Of a stretch of DNA of 64,000 bases, positions 14,231-27,848 are shown piece by piece. The notes under the pieces were generated by a model, which was not told the origin of the DNA, searched no databases, and saw only the letters and a program-made list of their open reading frames with translations. The stretch lies in contig VNKQ01000019.1 in NCBI GenBank assembly GCA_016508695.1, positions 62,001 to 126,000 on the forward strand, given 5' to 3'. The first letter of the stretch is position 1, and each line of letters begins with the position of its first letter. This DNA is from Hyphodiscus hymeniophilus. Its lineage: Eukaryota; Ascomycota; Leotiomycetes; Helotiales; Hyphodiscaceae. Position numbers and translations under genes: made by a program.

Positions 14231-16774
14231 AGTAAAATAAAAACCTTTAATAAATCGATATATATTATGATATATACTAAAATTATTAATAAATAAGACA
14301 AATAGGAGAGAGAGGGAATTAGGAGTAGCAAACGACTCGAGAGCTTTTTAACTATAATAACTAACCTCTAGATTACCTCGTATAAGATATATAAAGCGAA
14401 TAAGTCTAAATGTCTTCTCTAAATAGTTTACTATATAACGAATAAAATATAAAGGTATATATTACTAGTCTTAAGAGGGGGTATTAGTAGTAGGCTATAA
14501 TAGTAGAGAATCCGAGGATTATAATTCGATAGAATCGGAGTTGGATTTAAATAGTAATTCGTCTAATAAGGCTAATCTAGTACTATAGGCGTCTAAATTG
14601 AAATCCTATCTTATATTAATATTTAAAATATAGTCTATCGCTAATAGTACTAGCTTAAACGACCCTAAGGTTAATAAGAATAACTTGTTATTATTATCGA
14701 AATCAATTAATAAGTATAATACTCTAAGGTTTTCTCGAAATACGATAGGTTATATCGTTAGAATAATTTTACCTTTATTATTATATACTTCTCGAAAGTC
14801 TTAACTTACGAATATAATACGACCCTTATTATAGCTATATACGCAGTCCTTAAGTAAGACAATGTCACTAAGTAAAATAGTATTATTATTATTAGTCTTA
14901 GCGAACTATCCAAATATTATTAGTACGCTATTACCCTAAGACTTCGAATACTAGAATTTATTTGGATTATTAATATATTACGTAAATCTAAAGTATATTT
15001 TCTTAGTAAGACGTCTAGTAGTAAGTATATAAGTAACGAGATTAGAGAGATTATATTAATAATAAAATATCTTTTGCTTTACTTAAATAAATTGTTTTTT
15101 CGCATACTTTTTCTTACCCGGAGCTAATATAGCTTATTGTTTAAGAACAATAATAATTAGCTTACATATTAAACGAAGTATTAGCAAATATTTACGTACT
15201 AGTCGCTAAAGGGTATTAATCCTTTTGGGTAAAATAACTTTATCCCCGGCTAGGTTTACCTAACCTATTATTAATACCTCCCTTAAACGCGTATATTTTA
15301 TACAAGAGGTTAATAATTATTCGTATTATAACCCTAAAGTAAGTAAGAATAGGAATATCGGGCCCTTAGAGGATAGCTATTATATAACCTTTATATTAAA
15401 AGGTAAAGAGGATAGTATAGAGGGTATATCGGATAGTAAAATATTATAAGATTATTATAATTTATTTATATTATTATTATTATTGCTTAAAGTCTTGGGA
15501 TTTCTATATATAAGGTTTATAGTATTTGGGTTTTTATCTAGGGATTCGTATAGGTCTTTATAATTATTATCTCTACTATTAAGATTTATAGTATAAAAAG
15601 AAGTCGGAACTACTATTTCGTTATTAGGTACGTTTTCTATAGTCTAATATATATTAATATATATTTACTCCTTATATATACGACTTACTAAGTTAATTAA
15701 GTCCCCAAATATATCGCTAGACTTATATTCTCTCTTATTAATTATAAACCCCTATCTAGAAAAAGAGCCTTACCTAAGAGGATATATATAGCTAATATTA
15801 TCTACTAGTAATAGATTTATAGTCGACTCGTTTATTATTAATTTATTTGTAATTGACTTATATACTATTAATCTATTTATATTCGACTTATTTGTAATCG
15901 ACTAAGCTACAATTAACTCGTTTATATATATAAAATATAGGGAAGGCTCGTCTTGGGTATTATTATAGTCGGTATTATAATGGCCCTTATTAGAAAGATA
16001 GGCTATATCGTCTAGTTTATTATTTAAGTTATAGGATATATTACTATCAATTTACTATCGTATAACTATTAGTCGATTACTAAGTGTGCGTTAAGGCATT
16101 TTCGAGGTAGTTTGTAGTCGTAAGGTTAGAGATAAGTCGTTAATATTAATAATATCTATATATTAGTTCTTATAGTAGCGACGCAACGTACTTACTAATA
16201 TTATTAGAAATCGGGTCTCGATAGTAACAAATTGCCTTTTTTAATATTTATCTATATATATATATAAGTATAGAAGAAATTAAAGGAAATGCGTATACGT
16301 CGTAAAAGAAACTATATATATTACAAACGAAGCTATTCTCTTCTCTCTTTACTATCTTTGTCTATATATATTCGAGCTACTAAGTAGTAAAGCCGAGATC
16401 CGTAAAACAATACTTTTAATTATTTATTATCTCTTTATTATAGACCCCTTAGAAATGGCTTACTTAATAATAGTCCTTTTTAATATTATTATAAAATAAT
16501 ATTCTATTACTATAATCGCTGCCTTAATCCTTTAGTTTGAAACTAGACTTTTCTTAACTATCGTTATTATTGTTTAATCTAGAGCTAGAGGCTACGGCTA
16601 TACCTAATAATATAAGACCCCAAGATATAATAAACGTTTTGCCGAATCTCTTTAATTTGGATATATTAATATAAGTATTAGAGAATCTATTGTTAGAACC
16701 TATCCCTAATTCGTCTTTTAGATCCTTCTTTATATACTAACGTATATAAGCCTTAACTAGCCCCTTCTTATTAG

Positions 16775-16867
16775 CGTTATACTCGTTAGTATTATACTCG
16801 TTATCGTTATACTCGTTATCGTTATACTCGTTATCGTTATACTTATTATTGTTATACTTATTATCGT
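16775..16867 (-). repeat. 15-base minisatellite in coding frame
   Basis: About six copies of a 15-base unit, TTATACTCGTTATCG on the plus strand, with small variants. On the minus strand each unit reads Asp-Asn-Glu-Tyr-Asn in one frame. A repeat length divisible by three supports a once-coding minus strand in the surrounding CACTA-like element. Confidence 0.75.
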
Positions 16868-19549
16868 CTTCCTTATTAGATAATATAAGGTCGATAGGCT
16901 TGTGTTTTATCCCTTCTTTAGGATCGCGTATATTTAAATTTGCGTTTATTCTCTAGCCGTTATCTCTCTTACTATTTATAATATACTAATCGCCCCGAGC
17001 AAGTATTTGGATATACTTAATAAATTCAAATATATCTAATTGTTATTTATATAATATAAGTACGAGTCGGGGGTCGGGGGCGCGGATTAGCTCTTTATTA
17101 ATAATAAACTAGTTACTAATATCGATACTAAACTCTATAGGATTATAATCGTCTAGTTTCTCTTTAAGGAAGATAGATAGCTTCGTAATAATACTTAGTA
17201 TAGCCTTTTCTAATATTTTTAGAAGAACTAATAAGTAAAAGTATTTAGTATTAACGAGCTCTAAGTACTCGACTAGTAATCGTTACTTAATATACTAAAG
17301 ACGACCGCGTGATTATATAGCTAACCTAATAAATAGAGGAGGATTAAAATCTAGAGAATAATTATAATAGCTTTAGAGATTAAGCCTAGTACTTCCTACG
17401 TAAAATAAACCGATAAATACTTAAATCTTATTATATATAAACTTGTAAATAATATCTCGACGCTCTTTGCTATTAATATTATTAGAGAAATAACTAGAGG
17501 TAATCTTTAGAGTATTAAGAATAGCGAGAACTAATAGCTAGTTTATAAGCAAGCTAGCCCAAATAATTAGTTTGCGTTTTCTCTTAACAATTAACTTCGC
17601 AATAATACGTAAAAGTACCCGTATCTTAGGCAATCTCTTATATATAGTAGCTAGTTAAGTAGAGATATTATTATAACTAAGTATTTCAAACGGCTCTTTA
17701 TACTTTATAATAGTATATTTCTTATAATACAAATAAAAGATATCGAATAGTAACTATAGACGGGATTTTTATATTAATATCGTGTCGGCTATAAAATACT
17801 CCTTTATATACGCCTATCTAGTCTATATAAAATTGAGAAGTAGTTAGCGCGAATATTTTCGGTTATATATTACTTTTCCTAATTATTTATTTACGCAAAT
17901 TAAGTACTTTATTATATAATGCGATTTAAGCTTATATTATAGTTATTTATCTAATATAAATAAACACTTAATATGCCAAATAAATATATTAGGAATATCC
18001 TCTCCGATATAATATATCTTATTTACGGGATTCTTAAAAGCGTAAGTTCGTCGAATTGCGTACTAGGCCTATACTTTATATAGACGTACGCTAGCGCGAA
18101 GCTTATCTATACTAGAAACCTTGCCAATTATTAGCGGTATAATAAATTTAGTAATAGCCTTTAGTGTTTATTACAATATAGCTACTAGGTAAGTCTAATC
18201 TAATATAAATAGATTAATATTCGACAAAATACCTTAACTATCTAGATTTACTTGTTTCTAAAGAGAGTCGGGAACTTTAAGGAATTTAATATAGTTATAC
18301 TAATCGTTTATACGATTAGGGAGGATAGATATAATGGCTATTAGTATAAATTTAGCTATAAGCTATATAATAGTCGTATATTAAGAGGTATCCGGATTTT
18401 TAAGGTAATACGCTTTATTAATAACTATTAGAGAGAAATAATTAAAGAGGTTCGCTAGCTATTCCTTATTAAGATATACGAATTAGTCGTTAATCTCTAT
18501 TATTATTATTTTACTATGTCTAGTATACTAGGACTTCTAGGCTATAGGGCTATACTTAAATTAAAAGGTATTAATACTAGTTAAGATAATAGTTCTAAGG
18601 TTATCTTAAGAGCTATTAAAATAAGAGTCGGACTTCTTTAGCTTTAAGAAGTCACGTATATCTCTATAATATATCTTGACTTTAAGCTTAGGTAAGAAGT
18701 GCTCGATCTCGTCCTTTTATTAATTAAGTAATATATATAGTATAATAAAGAGGAATAGTTTAATACTTAGCGCGGTTAAAGTAATATTATCTTTACTAAT
18801 TAGACTTCTATTATCTAGCTATTTATTATAAGCCTCTTAAGTATTTTCGTAATTAATAATTTACTACTCCTCATTAAATTAACTCTAGAATAGGCTTACT
18901 TAGGAATATTACTTACTTTAAGTAACTACTTTAGAATAGTAATTGTTTTGCCTAATCTAATACTATTAGCAAGAATAGCTATCTTCTTTTACTCGTTTTA
19001 TATCTCGAGTATTTAACTAATAGCTATAACTTACTAGGGTTTAAGGGTTATCGTTCGAGGTATTAACTCGAACTATAGCTAATCGCACTCTAGAATACCT
19101 AATCGAGTATAGTATTTATTATAGTCTATCGGTTAATATATTAGATTGTCTTATAACGCTTTAAAGACTTTAATTTACTTTACCTCTTCTTTAGTAAGTA
19201 CTTTATATATAAAAGAGTACTTATTTAATTAAGCGTTTAGCTTATCCGCCTACTAGGAGACAAGGACGTTTAATTCTAAGGCCGCCTTTCTAGTATTTAA
19301 ATATAAATATATTTAAAGTTTTTTTAATAAGAGGGGAGATTTGTTAAACTTTGCAATATACGCTAGTATAATATTATAGCGACTATAGTCTATATTTAGT
19401 AACTATAGGTAAGTTTAATCTAATATAGCCCTAAGTCTATTTATTAATAATTAGAGACGGACTACTTTTAGTTTAAGAGAAAGTATACTTATATTTGGCT
19501 CGTAAGGGATTTTTGCGGCTTGTTCGGATTATTCGAATTATTTTAGTAG

Positions 19550-19612
19550 TTTGGGTTAGGTTAGTAGTTTAGGTTAGCTAGGTTAGCTAGGTTAGCTGGG
19601 TTAGCTAGGTTT
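19550..19612 (+). repeat. GGTTAGCTA tandem repeat
   Basis: A run of GGTTAG-based units, chiefly GGTTAGCTA, is repeated about six times. It lies inside the CACTA-like candidate. Function unknown; it may be a subterminal or untranslated repeat of that element. Confidence 0.7.
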
Positions 19613-22600
19613 CTATTCTAAGACTTATGTCTTTTAATAAGCCGGTTTCTTTATAGCTGTGTTATTGGTTTTGTTTCTTTTCGAGCTTTGGTTTATTTAG
19701 TTAGTAAAAATAGAATTATACTTTACTTTATTCCGTACCGTCGCCTTATTAATAGTTACTCGAAGGATTAATATATATAAGCGACTCTCGATATCCAATA
19801 TATAAATATTCTTCTCGAAGAATAGTCCCTTATAGTCCTAGGTATTAGTATCCTTTAGTAAATATAGGACATATATATACTAATTAATTAGCTCCTAATT
19901 AGTATATATAAGTATAGCCTTAGAGAATTTTCGATATTTATAGGCTTCTCTATTTATTAGATATTGTTATATAATATAGAGTTCGGGTCCCCGTTATATA
20001 AAGGTCTTAATAACGTTATAATAAAGGATCTCGTAATATAGTGCGAATTATTTACTTTATAAGAACTCCTTTAACTACTTTGCATTACTTATACTAAAGT
20101 AGGGTACAAAATTAGCTAAATTCGACTAGACGCTATTTGGTAAAGGACCGACGAGGTAATCCGGTTTTACTACTATATCTCTATTACTTAATAGCTTATC
20201 GATAATATTTTGGGATATTACCGGTCGCTTTTTCGGCGCTTTATTCCCCTTTCTCTTATAATTGCCGGCTATCTATAGATAAGAAGTTAATTTTGACATT
20301 TTATTTATATATAAGAGCTTACTTTATAATTCGTATAATCTTTTTTATATTGCGAGTACCTTAGTTATACCTTACCCACGATTAGTAATATATACTAGAA
20401 CACTTAGTAATATAATTTATACTTTAAGTAAGTATTAGAGATATTATATAAGTTATAAAAGGAAATCGAATATCGAATATACCGTTTAGGTAATAAATAT
20501 AATTAGTATTAGAGAGAAGATAAGTTAAAGGCTTATTTGTATTTATAAACTATAATTCGAAATAGAAGTATAAGTAAAACTATACTTAGTATTGTTAAAG
20601 ATCTAATAAAGTAATAAACTAAATAACTAAATAATACTAGTAGTATAAATAAGGCTAAGATAGCCTTAGGACGAGGCTCCGCCCGGACCTAGTCCGGCTA
20701 GCGCAAAACCTAGGTCTACACTTGCCTTCTTTTATATTTACTTGAAAGATTCCTTTTATCTTAATGATACGATAACTATATACTTAATTAATTAATTAAT
20801 AATAATATTAATATTATAGTTAGTTAAGCCTATTCTAAAGTAGGTAAAACATACTCGAGTATATATTACTTACTAAGCGTATTATACGAGTATAAGCCTA
20901 TATCTTTTAAGCTATCTAGCTAGGCCTTTATACTAATATAAGTTTATTTACATCTATATATATTCAATTTCCCGACTATAATATACTTATTATACTTATT
21001 ATTTAATAGTACTAGTATAATAAGAGACTCTTAGGGTTCCCAAAGTAGTTTGTAAGCTTTATTAAATAAGAAGTATACTTAATTAACAAAGAATAGGCGT
21101 ACTCTTTTATTTGGTAGTTTAACCGATAAGTTAAATAAGAAAACTAATACGCTTATTATAGTAACTAATAATAAGGAGGATTGCCTTATTAGCCCGAAAA
21201 AGATAAAGGTATATCTTTTACTAATATTATTAATTATAGCTAATCTAAGTAAAGCTAATAAAGAAGATTATTGCCCTATAAGCCTAATAACCCTTTTATT
21301 AAGTAATTAAGTTTATAAGTAAGCCCAAACCTATTACGATATTAGAACCTAATAAACCTTTCTCTTTCTTGTCTTTGTTATCTTAGAGATAAAGTAAAGC
21401 CAAATCCAAAGCCTCTTAAGTCTTTTTATAAGATTATATATAGGGTCTTACTCGGGTTTCTTTTTAAGTTCCGAATTAAGTTATTAACTAGGCTCTTAAC
21501 TAAGTCGTCTCCCCTTTATAATTACAACCTAAGCTACGCAATACTAGTACTAACCCGAATACTCCTCTTAATAACTCTCTTACTATATTAGACTAGACGG
21601 CTATAATTCGCCTTATATAACCTTATTCCATTTAGTAGCTATTATTAGAAGATAGTAAAGGTTAATATAATATAGTTGCGAAGTCAAAGACTAAGGGCTA
21701 AATAATTATTAAATATATCGCGGGAGAGAATAAGCTATTTAATAAGTTAGAACGAATAGCTCGCTAATATTATATTATAAGACTTAATACGCAATATTAT
21801 AATAAGCTAGTTAATAAAGTAATAGGTCGACTTAAATCTAAGTATTAAGTCTTTCGTACTAGGGTAAATAAAATAGCTCGAAATATATATAATTAGAAAA
21901 ACTCGTTAATCTAGTATTACGAAAAGTTCTTAGTTAATTATATAAAAACATACCCTAATATAGCTAATATTATGGATTTTAAGTAGTTGCAAGCCTATAT
22001 TAATAGCTATTATAACTAGGGTTAAAATCGGGATTTATTTACTTTTGTATATCGATATATAAACCTCGAGAATATAAGTAAGATAAGGCTAAAGTTCTTA
22101 TACTATAAGTAACTATTACTCGATATCTAGTCTAGTTTAAGTAAGGCTAATCTATATAGATATTACTATTTAGTTACTTGTATATTATAAATTAACCCAC
22201 TTATATAATATAAGTAATACCTTGCTAGCGAAATACAAAAAGGTTAATTACTTATTACCCTTTGTCGATAGCTTTTATTAAAATAAATTATTTAAGAATT
22301 AAATCTCTATTAATAATTTCCCTATATATCTTATTTAACTACGCTTGTAAAAGCATATAAAGAAGCCAATCGATCTAAACGAGGATAGCGACGGATCTAT
22401 TAATAAGGATTTTTTTATAGCGACTAAAAATAAAAGTATTAATAAAGATAGTTTAGTCGGGGATAAGTTAGCTAATAACGATAATATATTTAATCTCGAG
22501 AGGTAATACTAATAACCCTATTATAACTATAACTATAACGAGAATAGTAATAGTAATACTAATAACCCGGGAGAGTTCTAATATATAATATTACTTAAGA

Positions 22601-23273
22601 AAAGTACTACTAACAAAAATGAGGATAACTTAGATAAAACGACCTAAGGAATTGGGAAAGGCTATATTTATTAATTACTAGAGTATTTTTGCTAAGAACT
22701 TTATATTATACAATTATAGATAATTATAATAAGTAGAGTTTTTAGAGGCTAGTATACCTAATAATTTGTATGCGTATATACTTATACTTATACTTGCAAT
22801 TATAATTGCACTTGTACTTTTATACTATTATAACAATTATATATATAAAGTAGATTAATTAAATTTTAGTATATACGCAACTTAGTTTGCCTGAGTATAA
22901 AGACTTGGTACTTGTTTGTATCACGTGCTTTTATTATACGTCGGCCTTTTTTAATCTGACGGGCGACGGCCTAGTAAAGCCTAATTCGGGCCTAGGTCCG
23001 ACTTAAGGTAAGTACTAATTAGACCTAAGTTTAAGCCTATATCTAATTAAAGTATAACTTAAGTCAAGTGATACTTAGGCTAGTATTAATTAGACCTAGG
23101 CTTAAACTTAGGTTTGTACTTAAGTCCGACTTTCAGTCGGACTTAGGCTATATATCGGCCTAAGTCGGCTTATATCGGCTTAAATCGAACCTAGTTGAAA
23201 CCTAGGTCAGAATAGGACTAGCCTTAGTCCGACCTAGGACAGACCCAGTAAAACAAAGATCCGCCCGTAAGTA

Positions 23274-25109
23274 ATAAAGTATAATTATAATATATAAATT
23301 CTTTTAGAATAAATATAATAATATATTAATAATAAGCTAAAGTTAAGTTACTTTAAGTAAAAAGTAATTATTTAGAGTTATTAAATCTAATTATATAAGA
23401 AATAATAATATAATATTTAGCGAATATTAGGTATGTTTGATAATCCGGGATATTAGGCAAATAACTATATTAGGGCTTTTCTTTTTTTTTAATATTATTA
23501 CAAGTAACTTATTCTAATAGGGATTTATCTAATATTCTTTATTAAACTATACTACTTAATCAGCGTATATGAGTTACTTATAATAATAAAGGACTTAGAA
23601 GTATAAGTAATTATCATTAAATATATTATAAACCTAAGCAAGAAAATAATTATTATTATAATATTATTATATATAAGTATTTATTATAAGGGAGCCTTTA
23701 ATAAGTCTATTAACTATATAATTAATAGCGTTTGTAAGACCGTTTTTTAATTCTTTAACGCAATTACAAATTAAAAACTTTATTATAACTAATCTTATAT
23801 TTGATTATTCTAGATTACTTTAATTAAATATAAGCTAAATTTAATAATATAACAGATAGTATTTTTTATCTTCTAGCCTACTTTAATAATTACTATAATA
23901 TTAGTTAAAACTCTATTATTAAATTAATTCTGAAAGTTAATAATCTTTTAAATTAATATTACTTTATTTTTATTAATAAAGTAAAGTATTATTTACTTTT
24001 TATAAGAATTATACTCTTATTAATTTATATTATTATAAATAGGCACGGACTTTTAGCTCTAAAAGTATAATAGTATAAAAACAATATATTAAAAGCAAAT
24101 ATAAACTAATTATATTATAATAACAATCCTAAATAACTAGGCAATTTAGCTAGAAAGTTTAGTAATATTATTATAAATAAAGTACCTAATAATAATTGCA
24201 AATAAGGATTTAAACTAATAATAAACCCTTAAATAGCTATTAGAAAGTTATTTTAAGAAATACGTCCAAATATAACTTATATCTATTAAGTGATTACAAA
24301 ATAAGATCTAAAATATTAATAGACTTATAAATCTTATATATAACTCTAATTTAAAAAATAAAGCTTAGCCGAATTAACCTAACTTAAAGTATTAATAAAT
24401 ATTAATTTATTCTTAATATTAGATAATTCTCTTATTATATTACTCTAAATAATTATATAAGTAATTAAAAAGTTTATTTATAAAAATAAAATATTAAAGT
24501 TATTTATAAGGTATTACCTTATAAAGTTACTCTTATATATCTTACTTAATTTATATAATCCCATTAAGATAATTAGAGGAAGCCTCTTATTATTTATAAT
24601 AAGGAGACTTTATTATTACTTTATAAAAGATAAAGAAGTTTTCTATAAAGACTTATTAAACGATTTACTTATATATTTAATAATATTGTTAGAGGATTTA
24701 TAGAGTAATAAGATTATTTATTAGTCTCGTAATTAATTGCGAAAATTAATCCTTTTATTTCTAATATTATAATATTTATATATATAGGAGTATATAATAA
24801 TAACAAATATAATATTTTAGTAAAAATTAAATTATATATTATATAATATCTTACGCTTTATATATAAGGAGATTATTAAGAAATATAATAGGTAATTACT
24901 TATAAGAGTTATTAGCAAGAATAGATTTTAAGGTATAATTAGTACTTATAACTATATTATACTTTAAGGCGTTTAAGTTGCAAATATATTTATTATTTAT
25001 TATAAAGGTTATTATCTTGGGATAATATAAGGTATATATTATATATAGGCTTTTAGCTAATTAGATACTTTATACTAATATCTCTTAGGCTCTTAATTTT
25101 AGTAAAGGT
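23274..25109. other. AT-rich stretch without recognisable element
   Basis: Extremely AT-rich sequence between the CACTA-like candidate and a MULE copy. I read both strands and saw no protein motif, no clear inverted ends and no tandem array. It is probably an older transposon decayed beyond recognition by eye. Confidence 0.6.
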
Positions 25110-25118
25110 CTTTATATA

Positions 25119-27599
25119 GAGGCGGGCTAAAACAACTTGCCTCCCGGCTAAACTAACTTTTCGGGGGTATACTTAATACCCTCGCTTACTTATACTAATT
25201 TGTATATATATATAAGGCTGAAATATATACTATAAACAAAGACAATATATCCTTATATTCTTTTACCTTTACTCTTTAGCCTTTAATATAGAATCCCTTA
25301 GTACTTATAGTCCCCCCCGCCTATTACTATTTATAACGACTTGCCTATTATAATTAAATCGATTTATACGCACGCTAAAGCCAATAGTTACGCCCTCTTT
25401 AAACGCAATATTATTAAGACTCGAATTGTCTTTATATACGATAAGTATAGTAAGACTACTATTTAAAGGCATACTAAGGTATACTACGAGTTAAAGTAAC
25501 GCGCAAAAAAGAGTAAGAAATGCGATTATAAGATAAAGGTTATATTAAAGAAAAATGCCTTATTGTAATAGTAAGAACTTATTGTTTTAGAAGGGATATA
25601 TAATTATAAGCCCTTAGTAATACTTGCCGCCTATCCTACTTATAAAATCGCTATATTAGACCCTATAGTTATTACTTAAGTTAAAAATCTTATTACTATT
25701 AGCTTAAATAACTCGCAAATCCTTATAGTTATAAGACAAGAGAAACTAAGAGTTATACTCTTTTAAAAGGATATATTAAATCTAGTATAAGCGATAAGGT
25801 TATACTAGCTTAATAATTATACTCTTATAGAATAGTTTCTTTAAGTATACGTATTATAGTCTTTATATTATAGTTTACTAACGATTTACTAAGAGTTGTA
25901 CGAAGGAGGATTTAATCTTATATATAATATTAATCCGTTAACTAACGCCCTTACTCGACTCTTCTTCTTTTACTCTATTTCTCTTATTATATAAAAGTAA
26001 TATTCTAATATTCTTTTACTCGATTATATATATAAAACAAACCGATTTAATATGCTATTACTAAATATTTATATAATTTCGGGGAATAATAAGGTAGTTT
26101 AAGTTAGTATTATTTTCCTTTTTATAAAAAAGAAGATTAATTATAAGTAGGCTTTGTAACAATTATATAATACTATAGTTTAAAACATAATTAAAGAGCC
26201 TCTTTTTATTGTAATAAATAGGGAACTAGCTCTAATTAAGTATATTAATATACAATTCCTATAATTAACTTATATTCTCTACTAATAGCACGTAAATATA
26301 AATATACTAGCCAAAACTAAGAAGTTCTTTCTAGGTCTAATTAAAGACGAGAATAGTAAAGTAAAAAGGTACCCTTTATTTTAGTTATTCTTTAGGGCCT
26401 AGAATATACTACTTTCTAATATAAGTTTAAAGGCGTACAATAATAAGCTAGAAGAAATAAGGGTTACTTTCCCCCTTCTAGTTATAAGTTATTACGAAGG
26501 GACCTAGTTATACCTTTAGAAAGAGAAAATTATTAAATACTAGGTCGATTAATACTACTATTTTAGAGTAATAATTACTAGTCCTATTAAAGGTTATTAT
26601 ATAATACTTAAGTTATACTTATAGCGAGGAAACAAAGACTTACAAGGTATATTCCTATACTTATAACACTTCTAGAAATCGTAGTATAAAGGTATAACTA
26701 CTCTTATAGCTTAGTAGCGATTGCGACCGAAAATATAAGTTAATATACTTCTTTTTGCTATAGTACTAAAATTAGTATATAGTTTTACGCTAGAGAAAGT
26801 ACTCCTAGAGTATAAGAAGCTACTAGTAATTAGGCCCCCTCCTCCTAGTTATAAGTATACTATTCGATAGTGTTTTAGTTTACCTTATTATTATATTATT
26901 TGGGAACGCAAGACGAATAGGGGAGTAATCTTACTAACTAATATATATCGTTACTAGTATTATAATAGGCCTGTAACTAATACTCTTAGTCCCTTTCTTA
27001 TATTAGAGTTTTTAACGCCTATTCTTAACCCTATACATATATAAGGGAAAGGTAGACCTCGTAATATACTAGGAGGAGTATTACGAGTGGCCGAATTAAG
27101 TACTTGATAATACTCTTTAGCCTTCGAACTTCCCCCCTCTTTAGCCCCTACAATCCTTAAGCGACTTAAGTCTCTGACTGGACTAGTAGTATTTGTTGTT
27201 TATTTAAGCCTAAATTAGGATAGTTCTATTACCCTTACGCTAGCGCGGATAGTAGAGGGGCATATCGATTAATATAAGCTAGGCATAAGAAGAGAGAGGG
27301 GTTATATAAGGGGGATTTCTTCTATATATAAAGACAATTGCCTTAAAGATATAGCGATAATTATAAGGAGTATATTATAAGAGAAAGTAATCGAAGGGAA
27401 AGGGTTTAAAGGTTATATACAAGATAAAGAATATAAGTTAAATCCGGATTATAATTTTGATAAGTTAGTATAATAGTATATATTTTGTGCTTTTGCACGC
27501 ATACTAATTAGTATAGTAGGGGAAGCTTCCTAGATATACACCTATAGGTAGGTTTAAATAAGTTGGTTTAGCCGGGAGGCAAGTTGTTTTAGCCCGCCC
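25119..27599 (+). mobile_element. MULE transposon with 9-base target duplication
   Basis: The element is flanked by identical 9-base duplications CTTTATATA (25,110-25,118 and 27,600-27,608), the size expected for Mutator-like transposons. The ends are inverted: GAGGCGGGCTAAAACAACTT and its counterpart ending AGCCCGCCC. Plus-strand reading through stops shows an N-terminal DNA-binding-like region with LDPIVIT and VKNLITI near 25,655. The MULE catalytic region follows near 26,035-26,320 with YKTNRFNMLLLN, INRELALIKYINIQFP and similar blocks. This is the best preserved copy in the window and could seed a consensus. Confidence 0.85.
26035..26320 (+). pseudogene. MULE transposase catalytic-domain remnant
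   Basis: The reading passes from a YKTNRFNM block through the SGNNKVVQV segment (first residues partly altered) to INRELALIKYINIQFPQL. This is the order of the MULE transposase domain: a D-x-T-Y-K-T-N entry, a hydrophobic strand, then the T-D-R-E-L-A-L block where the second catalytic Asp has become Asn here. Several stops interrupt it, so no functional protein is made. Confidence 0.8.
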
Positions 27600-27848
27600 C
27601 TTTATATAATAAACTTGTTTATATAATAATAATTAAACCTAAAGAAGGAGTTTATTATATTACTTAATACTTACTTAATACTTACTTATTAGGTTTTATA
27701 ATGTAAGAAATACTAAGAATAACTTTTAGAATATATATTCGGATATTAAGCTATTAGATTTAGCGTCTAATATTAATAAAGAGATATAAGCTCCTAGTCG
27801 GATTTACTAATATAAGCAAATACGAGCTTACAATAAATATAAAATACT

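Larger units (their letters stand above)
11506..23273 (-). mobile_element. Large CACTA-like DNA transposon candidate
   Basis: The ends are short inverted repeats: TACTTAGGTGCGGA on the left and TCCGCCCGTAAGTA on the right. Each is followed inwards by an array of degenerate CCGACCTAGGT-type repeats (11,540-11,790 and 22,950-23,260), a layout typical of CACTA/EnSpm subterminal regions. The minus strand carries a transposase-like block near 13,950-14,230 and a coding-type tandem repeat at 16,775-16,867. A plus-strand protein-like stretch at 21,650-22,450 I cannot identify. A further CCGGACCTAGTCC block at 20,665-20,720 suggests either a second element end or internal subterminal sequence. I could not establish a target duplication, so the limits are tentative. 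Confidence 0.42.
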
